Source: an uncultured Muribaculaceae bacterium | Lineage (GTDB): Bacteria > Bacteroidota > Bacteroidia > Bacteroidales > Muribaculaceae | Direction of reading: 5' to 3' | Length of the DNA: 55,465 nucleotides | Assembly (NCBI GenBank): GCA_947175145.1 | Contig: CAMWLY010000005.1 | Span: forward strand, 1 to 55,465 | Part shown: positions 14,346 through 23,250 of the stretch, one piece after another | Layout: each line of letters begins with the position of its first letter | Position numbering within the stretch: position 1 is the stretch's first letter | Position numbers and translations under genes: made by a program | Notes under the pieces: generated by a model | The model's input: only the letters and a program-made list of their open reading frames with translations | Database searches by the model: none | What the model was told of the DNA's origin: nothing

Positions 14346-15368
14346 ATGAAAAAGTTTCTTAACTATCTGGTGCGCTGGCTACTCCCCCTTGCACTCACCA
14401 TATTGCTGGTAAGCTATATGTTTCGCAAGGTGAATTTCGCCGAGATGTGGCGCTTGATCACCCACGGAGTCGATTACTGGTGGATACTTTGCGCCATGGG
14501 CATAAGCGTGTTGAGCCATATATTTCGCGCATTGCGCTGGCGCATACAGCTTTATAGCCTGGACATCAAACCCCCTCTTATGGCTGTCATCTGTTCGATT
14601 TTCGGCACATACGCTCTCAACCTTGTATTCCCACGCCTTGGTGAAGTGTGGCGCTGCACCTACATAGCGGGGCGCGAGAAAAAGCCCCTCACCGAAGTGC
14701 TCGGTTCTATGGTTGCCGACAGACTGTCGGATACACTTATGGTGCTTCTGCTCGTGCTGCTCACCTTTATATTGGCAGCCCCGGCTCTTGAAGCCTTTCT
14801 GACCAAGTATCCCGTGGGGCAGGACTTCGTGAACCTGATGCGAAATCCCTGGGCATGGACAGCCCTGTTCGGCACTATTATGGCCACCTGGGGTGTTTTC
14901 TACCTTTGGCGCGACACCACACCGATACGCAAGACCCGGCAGTGGGTCGGCGAGATGTGGCGCGGTTTCGCTGTGGTAACCCGCATGGAGGGCAAGTGGG
15001 CTTTTCTGGCTTACACATTCGCCATCTGGGGGTGCTATTATGTGCAGCTTTATGTGGCCTTTTTCGCTTTCCCCTTCACCCGCGAGCTCTGCAGCGACCC
15101 GCATCTCGGATTCGGACTCGTGCCCTGCCTGGTAGCGTTTGTGCTCAGTTCGATTGGCATGGCAGTCCCCTCCAACGGCGGTTTGGGCCCCTGGAATATC
15201 GCTGTGATTTTCGGTCTCGCCGTATATGGCATATCTGAGGCTCAAGGCACAGCATTCTCCATGCTGCAATGGTCCGGACAGACTGTGATGCTGATTATCC
15301 TCGGCATCTTCACCATGATTTATATTTCTCTCTCAAAACAGAAAACTCCGAAGACTGAAAATGTTTAG
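14346..15368 (+). CDS. Flippase-like (UPF0104/LPG synthase TM region) membrane protein
   Basis: A 340-residue polytopic membrane protein of the lysylphosphatidylglycerol-synthase transmembrane-region/UPF0104 group. It shows about eight hydrophobic segments, the NLVFPRLGEVWR motif typical of the family (N-terminal half), and a late GMAVPSNGGLGPWN loop. Family proteins lack the MprF catalytic domain and are thought to move lipids or glycolipids, but the substrate is unknown. The ATG at 14346 is chosen because it follows the birA stop by four bases and begins right before the first helix; an in-frame ATG at 14316 inside birA is less likely. It overlaps the next gene by eight bases. Confidence 0.85.
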   Translation: MKKFLNYLVRWLLPLALTILLVSYMFRKVNFAEMWRLITHGVDYWWILCAMGISVLSHIFRALRWRIQLYSLDIKPPLMAVICSIFGTYALNLVFPRLGEVWRCTYIAGREKKPLTEVLGSMVADRLSDTLMVLLLVLLTFILAAPALEAFLTKYPVGQDFVNLMRNPWAWTALFGTIMATWGVFYLWRDTTPIRKTRQWVGEMWRGFAVVTRMEGKWAFLAYTFAIWGCYYVQLYVAFFAFPFTRELCSDPHLGFGLVPCLVAFVLSSIGMAVPSNGGLGPWNIAVIFGLAVYGISEAQGTAFSMLQWSGQTVMLIILGIFTMIYISLSKQKTPKTENV

Positions 15369-15957
15369 AAATCACGATAACGAAGAAAATGATTTCTTCG
15401 AGAATTCAGAAATTCCGGAATCCTCCTCTTCTGCCAAACGTGAAGAGGAGCCGCATTACTCCCCCGATGACCCGAGATATTGGGAAGGTCCGGAAGATGA
15501 ATTCGAACATCTGCGCCCGGCACCGCGCTCCCACTGGCGGTTGTGGGTATGGATTGGCGCAGCCGGATTGGCTATCGGTATTATCTGGGGTGTGTGGCTC
15601 AGATTATTCAGCCCTTACGTGCAAGATGCCTGGCAATATGGCTATGTGGAAAAAATCGAGAAGCGCGGCGAGGTATTCCATACCTACGAGGGTGTAATAC
15701 TCCCATATCGCAATCTGATGGATACCACACGCGTATATTCCGGTGATTTCGAATTCTCCGCCTCAGACCCCAAGGTGGCGGCCCGACTGATAGAGGCACA
15801 GTTTGACAACAGACCGATTCGGGTACATTACCGCATGTATCATACCCGAATGCCCTGGCGTGGAGATACCAAGACGCTTGTGGTCGGTGTGGATTCGGTG
15901 CTTGAAAAGAACATTCTTCCTCCCGACCGACAACCGGAAACCCTGGTCGCTCCATGA
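15361..15957 (+). CDS. Single-pass membrane protein of unknown function
   Basis: A 198-residue protein with an acidic, disordered cytosolic N-terminus (about 1-55, rich in Glu, Ser and Pro), one membrane helix (about 60-82, WIGAAGLAIGIIWGVWL) and an extracytoplasmic domain of about 110 residues. The last is beta-rich and ends with GDTKTLVVGVDSV. Similar proteins sit in this neighbourhood in other Bacteroidales as far as I recall, and some databases give them misleading enzyme names. No catalytic motif is visible. It overlaps both neighbours, so it is part of the tsaE-led chain. Confidence 0.8.
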   Translation: MFRNHDNEENDFFENSEIPESSSSAKREEEPHYSPDDPRYWEGPEDEFEHLRPAPRSHWRLWVWIGAAGLAIGIIWGVWLRLFSPYVQDAWQYGYVEKIEKRGEVFHTYEGVILPYRNLMDTTRVYSGDFEFSASDPKVAARLIEAQFDNRPIRVHYRMYHTRMPWRGDTKTLVVGVDSVLEKNILPPDRQPETLVAP

Positions 15958-16805
15958 GCCGGCTTACAAAATTATCGGTTCTACTCCTGATGCTTTGCTG
16001 CGGGTTGACCGCACATAGCCGCAAAGCACCTGCACGCCCGGCAGCCGCCCCCTATCTGTGCGCCGACACTCTGGTGATTCCGGCCGGCACCCGCTCTCTG
16101 AGGGCTTTTCAGTTTGCTGACCGCAAAGACTTCTCGGCTGTAAGGTTTGATTCACCATGCCGGCTGAGTGCGATCGGAGAATATGCATTCTTAGGTTGTG
16201 CCAATCTTGAATCAATCGATTTGCCGGCAAGTGTGGTTAAACTCGGAGAGGGAACATTCAGAGAATGCTCCTCTCTTAAACAAGTCAATATCCGCGGAGC
16301 GGTCACCGAATTACCTAAGGAGATTTTTGAGTGGTGCTCCGGATTGCGCAGTGTGCAGCTTCCGGCATCGCTGCGCGATATAGGTAGTCGCGCTTTTACT
16401 TACTGCACCAATCTTGAAGCAATCAGCATTCCGGGCGGAGTGACTCACATCGGTTCTAATGCATTCGGTTTCTGCTCACAATTGCGCGAGGTTGAAGTAC
16501 CTGATGCAGTGAAAGAACTTGAATCGTATGCTTTTGCCGAATGTGAAAATCTGCAAAAAGCCAAATTACCTGCAAATAATTCTCTTCTCGGCGAGCTGAT
16601 TTTCAGTGGCTGCCGGTCACTCAGGATATTGAAGGAGCCATCGCGGATACCTCCCCTGTTCGACTGTGAAAGTACACCCTTCGAAGAGTCTGAAACGGAG
16701 CTTTATGAGCAGTGCACTCTGATAGTGCCCCAATCTGCTGCAGCTGCCTATCGCTCGGCTGCCGGGTGGAATCGCTTCACCGATATCTCAACGATTTCAA
16801 AATAA
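15954..16805 (+). CDS. Secreted leucine-rich repeat protein (BspA-like LRR_5)
   Basis: 283 residues with a signal peptide (about 1-22, ending near AHSRKA). It then carries about seven copies of the ~23-residue LRR_5 unit seen in Treponema and Bacteroidetes BspA proteins (I..YAF..C.NL..I.LP.SV..LG). Examples are IGEYAFLGCANLESIDLPAS and IGSRAFTYCTNLEAISIPGG. Such solenoids mediate binding to proteins or surfaces; the ligand is unknown. No sorting tail or lipobox is seen, so it is probably periplasmic or released. It is the last gene of the chain, overlapping the previous one by four bases. Confidence 0.88.
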   Translation: MSRLTKLSVLLLMLCCGLTAHSRKAPARPAAAPYLCADTLVIPAGTRSLRAFQFADRKDFSAVRFDSPCRLSAIGEYAFLGCANLESIDLPASVVKLGEGTFRECSSLKQVNIRGAVTELPKEIFEWCSGLRSVQLPASLRDIGSRAFTYCTNLEAISIPGGVTHIGSNAFGFCSQLREVEVPDAVKELESYAFAECENLQKAKLPANNSLLGELIFSGCRSLRILKEPSRIPPLFDCESTPFEESETELYEQCTLIVPQSAAAAYRSAAGWNRFTDISTISK

Positions 16806-16855
16806 TTCAATACCCGGAATACCCTAACTATTAATATTCTCCACATCACAGCAAA

Positions 16856-16887
16856 ACAGCGAGTCGACCGCATGGCCGACTCGCTGT
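16856..16887 (-). terminator. Terminator hairpin downstream of tRNA-Gln
   Basis: ACAGCGAGTCG and CGACTCGCTGT form a perfect 11-bp stem with a ten-base loop. On the minus strand it is followed by TTTTGC, so it should end the tRNA-Gln transcript 15 bases downstream. It may also serve the LRR gene arriving from the other side. Confidence 0.7.
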
Positions 16888-16902
16888 CGCTTATAATTTG
16901 TG

Positions 16903-16973
16903 TTGTCTTACCAGGATTCGAACCTGGACAGGCAGAACCAAAAACTGCAGTGCTACCATTACACCATAAGACA
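16903..16973 (-). tRNA. tRNA-Gln (anticodon TTG)
   Basis: A 71-base cloverleaf. The acceptor arms TGTCTTA/TAAGACA pair perfectly and the discriminator is A. The T arm carries GGTTCGAATCC. The anticodon loop TTTTGGT carries TTG, reading glutamine codons. The anticodon stem GCAGT/TCTGC has a T-T mismatch at its loop-side pair. No CCA is encoded. It is very similar to the glutamine tRNA expected in Bacteroidales. Confidence 0.93.
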
Positions 16974-17022
16974 ATCCTTATTGTTTCAGCCAAGACCTCA
17001 ATGGCTCAACTCGAAACGGTTG

Positions 17023-17054
17023 CAAATTTATAAAATCTTTTTCAAATGAGCAAA
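17023..17054 (-). promoter_or_regulatory. Promoter of tRNA-Gln
   Basis: On the minus strand TTTG (17051-17054), 20 bases, then TAAATTTG (17023-17030), a full match to the Bacteroidota consensus. The -33 box abuts the end of the coiled-coil gene, and the leader before the tRNA is about 40 bases. Confidence 0.75.
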
Positions 17055-17984
17055 TCACTTTTTCATGGTGAAGTGACGGCTCGCCAGCCTGTACCCGTCG
17101 CAGAATACTTCGACAGTATAGTCACCCGGAGTCAGAGTGGTGTTTACATCCCAGTAGATTGACACGGTGATTTCATCGTTGGCATATTCCACAGCCCTCT
17201 TGGCGGTATACTGCACAGATTGACCATCGATAGTGAAGTTACCACCGCCGCCGAGCAATGCTCCCTCCGGAGAGATAATGCGCATATAGAAATCTTTCAT
17301 GCCGGCCGATGCCGTATTATTTGGGCTCACGGTGAATGTCACACCTAACTGACGCGCCTTTGTGACATTCTTCTCTACCTTACCCTTCTTATTGTAGGCA
17401 TGGAACCCGATATTGGTGATATTCAGTTTGCGTGCCAGCTGAACGGTCTGTGTCAGCTGCTGATTAGTGGCTGTGGCCTGAGTGACCTGGGTAGAGAGTT
17501 GCTCATTGCGCTGCTGCACTTGCTGAATCTCCTCTTTAAGTCCGGCGTTCTCTTCACCGAGACGCTTGATTTCCTCGAGATAATGACGCACAATTCCCTT
17601 GAGTGTTGTGATTTCACCCTCGAGTTGCTTGATTTTGGCACGACTCGCCGAGAGATCCTTGCGGTGACTCTGCTTCTCCTCATTAAGCTCGCGAATCAGC
17701 CCTTCGACTTTCATGCGCGCTTCATTATATTTCTGTACGAGCGAATCATTTTTCAGATATATCTGCTGACCCTCATACTGATTGAAATCGGCATTAAGCT
17801 GATTGAACTCATTGGTGAGCAGCAGCTGATCATTGGCTATAGCGAGACTGTCAGCGCGGGCCTGAGCCTCATTGACCTCTACGGTGCGGGCATTATTTCT
17901 CACGATAAGCACCACTATAAGAGCCACAAGACATACCAGCGCCGCCGCCACAGCTATCAGCACTTTCTTTAGTTTACTATCCAT
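17055..17984 (-). CDS. Membrane-anchored coiled-coil protein of unknown function
   Basis: 309 residues. A short basic N-terminus is followed by a membrane anchor (about 8-30, VLIAVAAALVCLVALIVVLI), a long coiled coil (about 35-190, Glu/Gln/Lys/Leu rich), and a C-terminal beta domain (about 200-309) with FTVSPNNTAS, ISPEGALLGGGG and a final GDYTVEVFCDG ... ASRHFTMKK. The topology implies a periplasmic domain held away from the inner membrane by the coil. Similar proteins are widespread in Bacteroidota but I know of no assigned function. It stands alone after the exporter operon on the same strand, with a 51-base gap. Confidence 0.8.
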   Translation of the reverse strand: MDSKLKKVLIAVAAALVCLVALIVVLIVRNNARTVEVNEAQARADSLAIANDQLLLTNEFNQLNADFNQYEGQQIYLKNDSLVQKYNEARMKVEGLIRELNEEKQSHRKDLSASRAKIKQLEGEITTLKGIVRHYLEEIKRLGEENAGLKEEIQQVQQRNEQLSTQVTQATATNQQLTQTVQLARKLNITNIGFHAYNKKGKVEKNVTKARQLGVTFTVSPNNTASAGMKDFYMRIISPEGALLGGGGNFTIDGQSVQYTAKRAVEYANDEITVSIYWDVNTTLTPGDYTVEVFCDGYRLASRHFTMKK

Positions 17985-18035
17985 CGCAGGGTGTTATAAT
18001 TTGCAGTGTGTTATAGATTTTAATACGCGAATATA

Positions 18036-19268
18036 TCAATTTTTTTCGGCAATCGAAACTTGCTGCTGCGATTTCCCCTTTTTGATAAGCTTGATTACAC
18101 TCGGGAGCATAACCCACCGCTGCATCACATAACCTGCGATACCCCAGCCCGCGGCGTTAATCCAAAGCATGATATATTCATGCGAAACCTGCCAAAGTTG
18201 TGCGCCATTACTGTTCATGCGGATAAAGCCTTCGATAGCCCATGACACCGGAATTGCGTCGGAGACAGCCTTCCAGAAGGGGGGCAGCGCATAGCGGGGC
18301 CATATCATGCCGCAAAGAAACAGGAAAAAGAGAGTAGTCACAACCCACACCAGAAAGATTGCTTCGCGCTCGGTCACAAGTGCCTGAATCACAAATCCCA
18401 TGCCCAGCACCGCAATAAGGAAAGGCACGAGGAACAGCAATTCCTGCCACAACACACCCTGCATCGGGAACTCAAATATCATCGGCACATAGTGAATCAA
18501 CCAGATGCCCGGAAGCACTATGATGCTCAGGTAGCATAGTGACTGGCCTATCATGGTGGCAGGCACATATCGCGCGTTGTTATGAGGATTATACCCCACT
18601 ACCGAGGCTTTTTCATGACGCGCGCCACCGGCCATGCCCATGGCCAGAAGCAAGCTCTGCTGCAGTATCAGGATAAGCACGCCGATCATGATAAATGATG
18701 CGAAGCCGCTCTGCGGGTCACCGAGACTAACATTATTGATTGGCATGATATTGTCTACGGCGATAGTCTCTGCCAACGGTGCCACCCTGTCGATGGCGCG
18801 TGTCTGCACCTCGGCCCCCAGAGCCTGCATCACTCCCGTAGTGGCTACCAGAAATCCGCGATAGCGCAGCAGGAGACTCATGTCGGTAAAGAGCACTGTC
18901 TTGCCGACTTCGCCATTTTCCACATCGCGGCTGAATCCCTCGGGTATCTCGAGTATCGCATACACATCATGCGAATCCATCGCTTTCCGCGCCTCATTCA
19001 GGTCGGAAGCATAGCCGAGCAACCACGCTTCATCGCAGGCGTCGAGCGTGCGAACCAGTTCACGGCTGCCCGACGTGCGGTCATGATCCACCACCACAAA
19101 GGGCACCTCCTTGACCAACTCCGGATTGTATATCAGAGAGTATATCACCGGATATGCCAGCGGCAGAAACGCAAAGAATATTATTATGCCTAAATCATGC
19201 ACCACAAGCTTGAACTCGCGGAGATAGACATCGTAAATGCCGAGCAGAAATGTCTTGAACTTATTCAT
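18036..19268 (-). CDS. ABC-2 type exporter permease
   Basis: A 410-residue inner-membrane permease of the ABC-2 (YhfK/YbhR-like) type. One N-terminal helix (about 28-48, LGIIIFFAFLPLAYPVIYSL) is followed by a large periplasmic region (about 50-225, with VVDHDRTSGSRELVRTLDA), then five or six helices in the C-terminal half. It is the last gene of a TolC-HlyD-permease-permease operon. No ATPase is encoded in the operon, so the energy source must come from elsewhere or this class works differently. The substrate is unknown; drug or lipid export is the usual guess. Confidence 0.9.
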   Translation of the reverse strand: MNKFKTFLLGIYDVYLREFKLVVHDLGIIIFFAFLPLAYPVIYSLIYNPELVKEVPFVVVDHDRTSGSRELVRTLDACDEAWLLGYASDLNEARKAMDSHDVYAILEIPEGFSRDVENGEVGKTVLFTDMSLLLRYRGFLVATTGVMQALGAEVQTRAIDRVAPLAETIAVDNIMPINNVSLGDPQSGFASFIMIGVLILILQQSLLLAMGMAGGARHEKASVVGYNPHNNARYVPATMIGQSLCYLSIIVLPGIWLIHYVPMIFEFPMQGVLWQELLFLVPFLIAVLGMGFVIQALVTEREAIFLVWVVTTLFFLFLCGMIWPRYALPPFWKAVSDAIPVSWAIEGFIRMNSNGAQLWQVSHEYIMLWINAAGWGIAGYVMQRWVMLPSVIKLIKKGKSQQQVSIAEKN

Positions 19269-19295
19269 GACTATTGAAAATTCGTATTAGCCGCA

Positions 19296-20462
19296 TTAAG
19301 GGGTATAGACCGGCTTGCGGTAATGCTTCTTAATAAGAGGTGCCACTATAAATGGCAGGAAGTAGAACACGCAGTATGCCGCAAACCACACGCGCGAATA
19401 GTACACATGGCGTCCGCCAAGGGCTATATCGGCATAAATCAAGAAATTATAGCGCGCAGGGAATATCCAGCAGAATGGCTGGAGAGCCGGATACATACGC
19501 TCCGGTGGAAATGAATATCCGCTCAGCGAGAAACTGAGTATTCCGAGCAGAGCAGCTATCGACAGCGAGAAACGCATGTTCGGAACAATTCCATAGATAA
19601 ATATCGCCAATGACTGACAAGCAAGTACATACATCAGCTCCGACAGACACATCCAGAACCAATCGCCATTCATCGGATAGTGCATGTATCTGTAAAGCCA
19701 GGAGAGCATGAAAAATGCCAGAACAGTCCAGATAATTGTCTGCGGAAGCAGCTTTGCCACAAGCGCCCTGAGCAGAGAGCCGTCGGCCATCTGCAGCAGC
19801 CTGCGCGATGTGTGCTTCTTGACCTCCTCACCCAGAGTGAAGATGGTCACCATCAGAATCATAAGCTGCAGCACTCCCGGTATAAAGGAATTGCCTATAT
19901 ACACACCGTAATTCAGTGTCGGGTTGCCTATACCTCTAACCGATATGCTGACCGGCTGCACAAGACCCTCAGCTTCATCAGGGTTTACACCGACACTCTG
20001 AGCCACACCCAGCACTGTGCCGGCTTTGGTGTAGATAGCTGTCGATGCAAATGTGCGGTAGAGCATGGAGCCGGGCACAAAATATGACATGTTGGTATAG
20101 AAGGAGAGCGCCGGGCCGCGGCCAGCCATAAGATCGGCCTCGAAGTTCTCCGGAATGAGGAAGAATCCGTAGACCTTACCTTCCTGAAGCATCTGGCGCG
20201 CGTCTGTATAGGAATTTACGGTCCCTTTCAGGTCAACCATCTGCATGCCGCCGAGCGTCTGTGTCACCTCGCGCGAAAGTGCGGTTCCATCTTTATCTAT
20301 GACAACCGCCGGCACCTTGGTGGGGAGTCCGTTCTCGAGCACCGTGCTGATAAGCAGCATCAGTGCGAGCGGAAACACCAGCATCGCAATCCAGAGCAGA
20401 GGCCTGCGTGCTATCTGCAGCCAGCCCCTGACCCATATCGCTTTGAAGCCTTTGTTTGACAT
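19296..20462 (-). CDS. ABC-2 type exporter permease
   Basis: 388 residues, a paralogue of the following permease with the same plan: N-terminal helix (about 20-42), periplasmic domain (VVIDKDGTALSREVTQTLGGM near residues 53-73), then C-terminal helices including SFSLSGYSFPPERMYPALQPFCWIFPARYNF, the conserved end of ABC-2 proteins. Together the two would form a heterodimeric channel. The gaps are 27 bases to the next gene and 23 bases from the adaptor gene. Confidence 0.9.
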   Translation of the reverse strand: MSNKGFKAIWVRGWLQIARRPLLWIAMLVFPLALMLLISTVLENGLPTKVPAVVIDKDGTALSREVTQTLGGMQMVDLKGTVNSYTDARQMLQEGKVYGFFLIPENFEADLMAGRGPALSFYTNMSYFVPGSMLYRTFASTAIYTKAGTVLGVAQSVGVNPDEAEGLVQPVSISVRGIGNPTLNYGVYIGNSFIPGVLQLMILMVTIFTLGEEVKKHTSRRLLQMADGSLLRALVAKLLPQTIIWTVLAFFMLSWLYRYMHYPMNGDWFWMCLSELMYVLACQSLAIFIYGIVPNMRFSLSIAALLGILSFSLSGYSFPPERMYPALQPFCWIFPARYNFLIYADIALGGRHVYYSRVWFAAYCVFYFLPFIVAPLIKKHYRKPVYTP

Positions 20463-20485
20463 GGCTTACTTAAATTCGAGGTTTC

Positions 20486-21556
20486 TCAATTCTTATTATC
20501 CTTCTTTTGGTCGGCTATTCCCTTATAGACTACCGACATGCCCGGGCGAAAGCCCTGAATCGGATTTGCCGGACGAGCCTTTACCTTGAATGTACGCGCA
20601 TCGTAACTACCGGTAGCCTTGGTAGCCTGCCAGTTGGCGTATGTGCCCAGATCCTTGATGTAGAACACCTGCATCACGGTGTCTTTATCGAGCGCCGGGA
20701 TATGAACCTTGATTTGCGAACCGTTGCGCAGATCTTTCAGAAGAGTCTCGCGCACATTAAATACCGCCCAATGGTCTGAAGTCTGCAGTGTCATGATGGG
20801 TGCACCGGTAGCCACCAGCTCACTCACATTGGGATAAACCACTGTGATTTCACCATCACAAGGAGCGATGAGGTACTGATCCTCGAGGAGTGCATTGGCG
20901 CGTCCCACTCCGGCTTGAGCTGCGCGAACCATAGCAGCCGCAGCTTCTTTATCCTCCTTCTGAGCTCCGGCTTTTGCCAACTCATAGCTGCTGCGCGCTG
21001 CCGCTTCACCGGCCACAGCCGCATCATAGGCAGCCTTGGCTTCATCGCGCTTCTGCGCCGACACCACACCCTTGTTGAAGAGTGCCTGCATGCGGTCGTA
21101 GGTCTTCTTGGTGATTCCGGTGGCAGCCTGTGCCTGATGCCATATATCCTCGGCAGCATGAATCATCTGAACGCGGGTGCCGGCATCAACCTTGTTGCGA
21201 CCGGCATCAGCTACACTGACCATAGCCTGCGCCTGATTCATCTCGGCATCCATGATTTTAGATATGATATGCACCAGAGTGTCGCCGGCTTTCACCTGCT
21301 GACCCTCCTCCACATATATCTCGGCAACTCTGCCGGGCAATTTGCCCGATATGCGAATCTCGGTCGCTTCTCCTTGTCCCTGAACCACATCAGGCTCCGG
21401 CTTGATAAACAAGAAGCCGAGTATTGCCATAGCAGTCAGAACTATCAGCATTATCACTATTGTGGTGATAAGCGCTTTATCTCTCTTACTGACCTCTTCG
21501 GGGGTCTGCCACTCCATATCGGCACCCATCGGAGCCGTAGTTTTATTGTCAGCCAT
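20486..21556 (-). CDS. HlyD-family membrane fusion protein
   Basis: A 356-residue periplasmic adaptor linking inner-membrane permeases to a TolC-type channel. It has a cytosolic start, one membrane helix (about 31-53), a lipoyl-like half-motif (GRVAEIYVEEGQQVKAGDTL), an alpha-helical hairpin (about 105-215, Ala/Glu/Lys rich), the second lipoyl half (APCDGEITVVYPNVSELVATGAPIMTL) and a C-terminal beta barrel with GFRPGMSVVYKG. All parts are in normal order for the family. Confidence 0.93.
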   Translation of the reverse strand: MADNKTTAPMGADMEWQTPEEVSKRDKALITTIVIMLIVLTAMAILGFLFIKPEPDVVQGQGEATEIRISGKLPGRVAEIYVEEGQQVKAGDTLVHIISKIMDAEMNQAQAMVSVADAGRNKVDAGTRVQMIHAAEDIWHQAQAATGITKKTYDRMQALFNKGVVSAQKRDEAKAAYDAAVAGEAAARSSYELAKAGAQKEDKEAAAAMVRAAQAGVGRANALLEDQYLIAPCDGEITVVYPNVSELVATGAPIMTLQTSDHWAVFNVRETLLKDLRNGSQIKVHIPALDKDTVMQVFYIKDLGTYANWQATKATGSYDARTFKVKARPANPIQGFRPGMSVVYKGIADQKKDNKN

Positions 21557-21631
21557 ATATTAGTTTGCAATTAGCAGTTTATAGTTTCTATTTATTTAGC
21601 TCACTTTATTTAAATTACGAACCGCGATCGG

Positions 21632-23062
21632 TCAATATCCGATTCCGAGCACTTTGTCGAGATATGTGGTGCAGAGGCGCACTCCGATTTCGGCATCAAT
21701 TTTCTCTGAGTTGGCCTGCAGCCAGGCTGTCTGTGCGGCAATCACATCGTTAGTAGTCAACACACCTTCGAGATAACCGTCGCGTGCGCAGCGCAGATTC
21801 TCCTCTGCACTCGCCATATTGGAGCGTGCAAGCGACAGAGTTTTGTAAGCCTCCTCATATTTGAACTTGGCCTGATTGACCTGAAGGGTCACTTTATCTT
21901 CCAAATCTTCAAGCATGATCTGCTGCGCGCGGGTTGCTGCCTTGGCTGCACGATACTTATTATAGTTACCACCCCAGTGCCAGATAGGTATTGTCAGCGC
22001 GGCTCCCACACTGAATCCCCCCTTGAGTTTGCGGTTGAAACCATCGATTACATTGGGTGTGGAAAATTCATAAGCACCTACGATACCGATTTTCGGGAGC
22101 ATAGTGCTCATGGCGAGTTTCTCCTGACCGCGCATCACTCCGATGCCCTGACGCACAGCCTCAAGATCCTGACGGCGTGCGTAGACATCTTCGATATTAT
22201 AATCAGCGGGAGTCTCGGCAGGCTCGTGCGAAAGGGCCTCATCGGCAAGCACCATCTCGGTATCCACCGGCAGACCGCAGGCTGTGGCGAGAGCCATTCG
22301 GGCCAGAGAAAGACCATTGTCCACACGGCTTTGCATGATTTTAGCTTCATTGAGTTTCACATCTACGCTAAGCAGATCGGCGCGTGTAGCCACACCCTCA
22401 TCGAGCATAGCCTTGACATTGCGGTCCAGTGAATCAAGCAGATTGAGATAACTGCCGGCAAGCTCGCGCTTGGCCTGCAGCGAAACCACTGTCCAGTAAG
22501 ACTCATCGACAGCATAAATCACATCGCGCTCTGCACTGCGGCGTCCAGCGGCAAGAGCCTCCTCGGCATAGTGCGCTATATCATTGAGGGCGCGAATCTG
22601 ACCACCCATATACACAGGCTGAGTCAGTGTAATCACCCCGGCAAATACACTCCGCGTATCAAATGTCATTGCCTCCTTGGGAATTACCGCTACAGTTGAG
22701 GGCACATACTGACCGGTCTTTGGATCCTTGATTGGAATGCCGTCGGGACCTTTCACAAGATTATATTCATATTTACCTGTGGTTGGGTCAAACTGCATGG
22801 TGGGGAGTTTGGCATCCTCGCCGAGCAGCGAAATCTTGTGCTGGTTGTACATGTAGGTGGCACCGGCATCTATTGATGGCAAGTAAGCGGCAAAGGCGGC
22901 CTTTTTGGTATGATGGGCCCCCTCTACAGCGGCATCGGCCATCTTAAGTTGCTTGTTGGTCCTTACCGCCATGCGGCGGCAGGAGTCAAGACTCACTGTC
23001 TGTGCGGATACCGGAATCATGCTTAAAGCGGCGACAGAGGCCGCAAGTATCAGGACTCTCAT
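21632..23062 (-). CDS. TolC-family outer membrane efflux protein
   Basis: 476 residues with a signal peptide (about 1-20, ending VSA). Two repeated halves of long amphipathic helices carry the family pattern (SLDSCRRMAVRTNKQLKMADAAVEGA at the mature N-terminus; ARSNMASAEENLRCARDGYLEGVLTTNDVIAAQTAWLQA near the C-terminus). It should form the trimeric outer-membrane duct for the downstream adaptor and permeases. As the first gene it defines the operon start. A TATATTTG box on the minus strand (23140-23147) is a likely -7 element, but no -33 is seen. Confidence 0.93.
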   Translation of the reverse strand: MRVLILAASVAALSMIPVSAQTVSLDSCRRMAVRTNKQLKMADAAVEGAHHTKKAAFAAYLPSIDAGATYMYNQHKISLLGEDAKLPTMQFDPTTGKYEYNLVKGPDGIPIKDPKTGQYVPSTVAVIPKEAMTFDTRSVFAGVITLTQPVYMGGQIRALNDIAHYAEEALAAGRRSAERDVIYAVDESYWTVVSLQAKRELAGSYLNLLDSLDRNVKAMLDEGVATRADLLSVDVKLNEAKIMQSRVDNGLSLARMALATACGLPVDTEMVLADEALSHEPAETPADYNIEDVYARRQDLEAVRQGIGVMRGQEKLAMSTMLPKIGIVGAYEFSTPNVIDGFNRKLKGGFSVGAALTIPIWHWGGNYNKYRAAKAATRAQQIMLEDLEDKVTLQVNQAKFKYEEAYKTLSLARSNMASAEENLRCARDGYLEGVLTTNDVIAAQTAWLQANSEKIDAEIGVRLCTTYLDKVLGIGY

Positions 23063-23250
23063 GTTTAAAGTGGATTATTTCTTGGCAATATGGTAATCAG
23101 CAGATGCCTCCTGTTAGGGACTCATCTCTTTATACAATACAAATATATGTTAAAAATTGTTTTACTACTCCTAAAAATTCTTCATTTATCACATTATTCG
23201 TACCACCGCTTGTAAATTGAAAATTGTCCAATTTTTTGTAACTTCGCGTC

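Noticed and set aside
14379-15269. Long minus-strand reading frame (296 codons) opposite the flippase-like gene
   Set aside because: Exactly antisense to a recognised gene. Its His/Gly/Gln-rich translation has no domain, and it has no promoter.
16903-16973. tRNA-Gln as an integration site
   Set aside because: No second copy of the tRNA 3' end and no integrase or foreign genes nearby.
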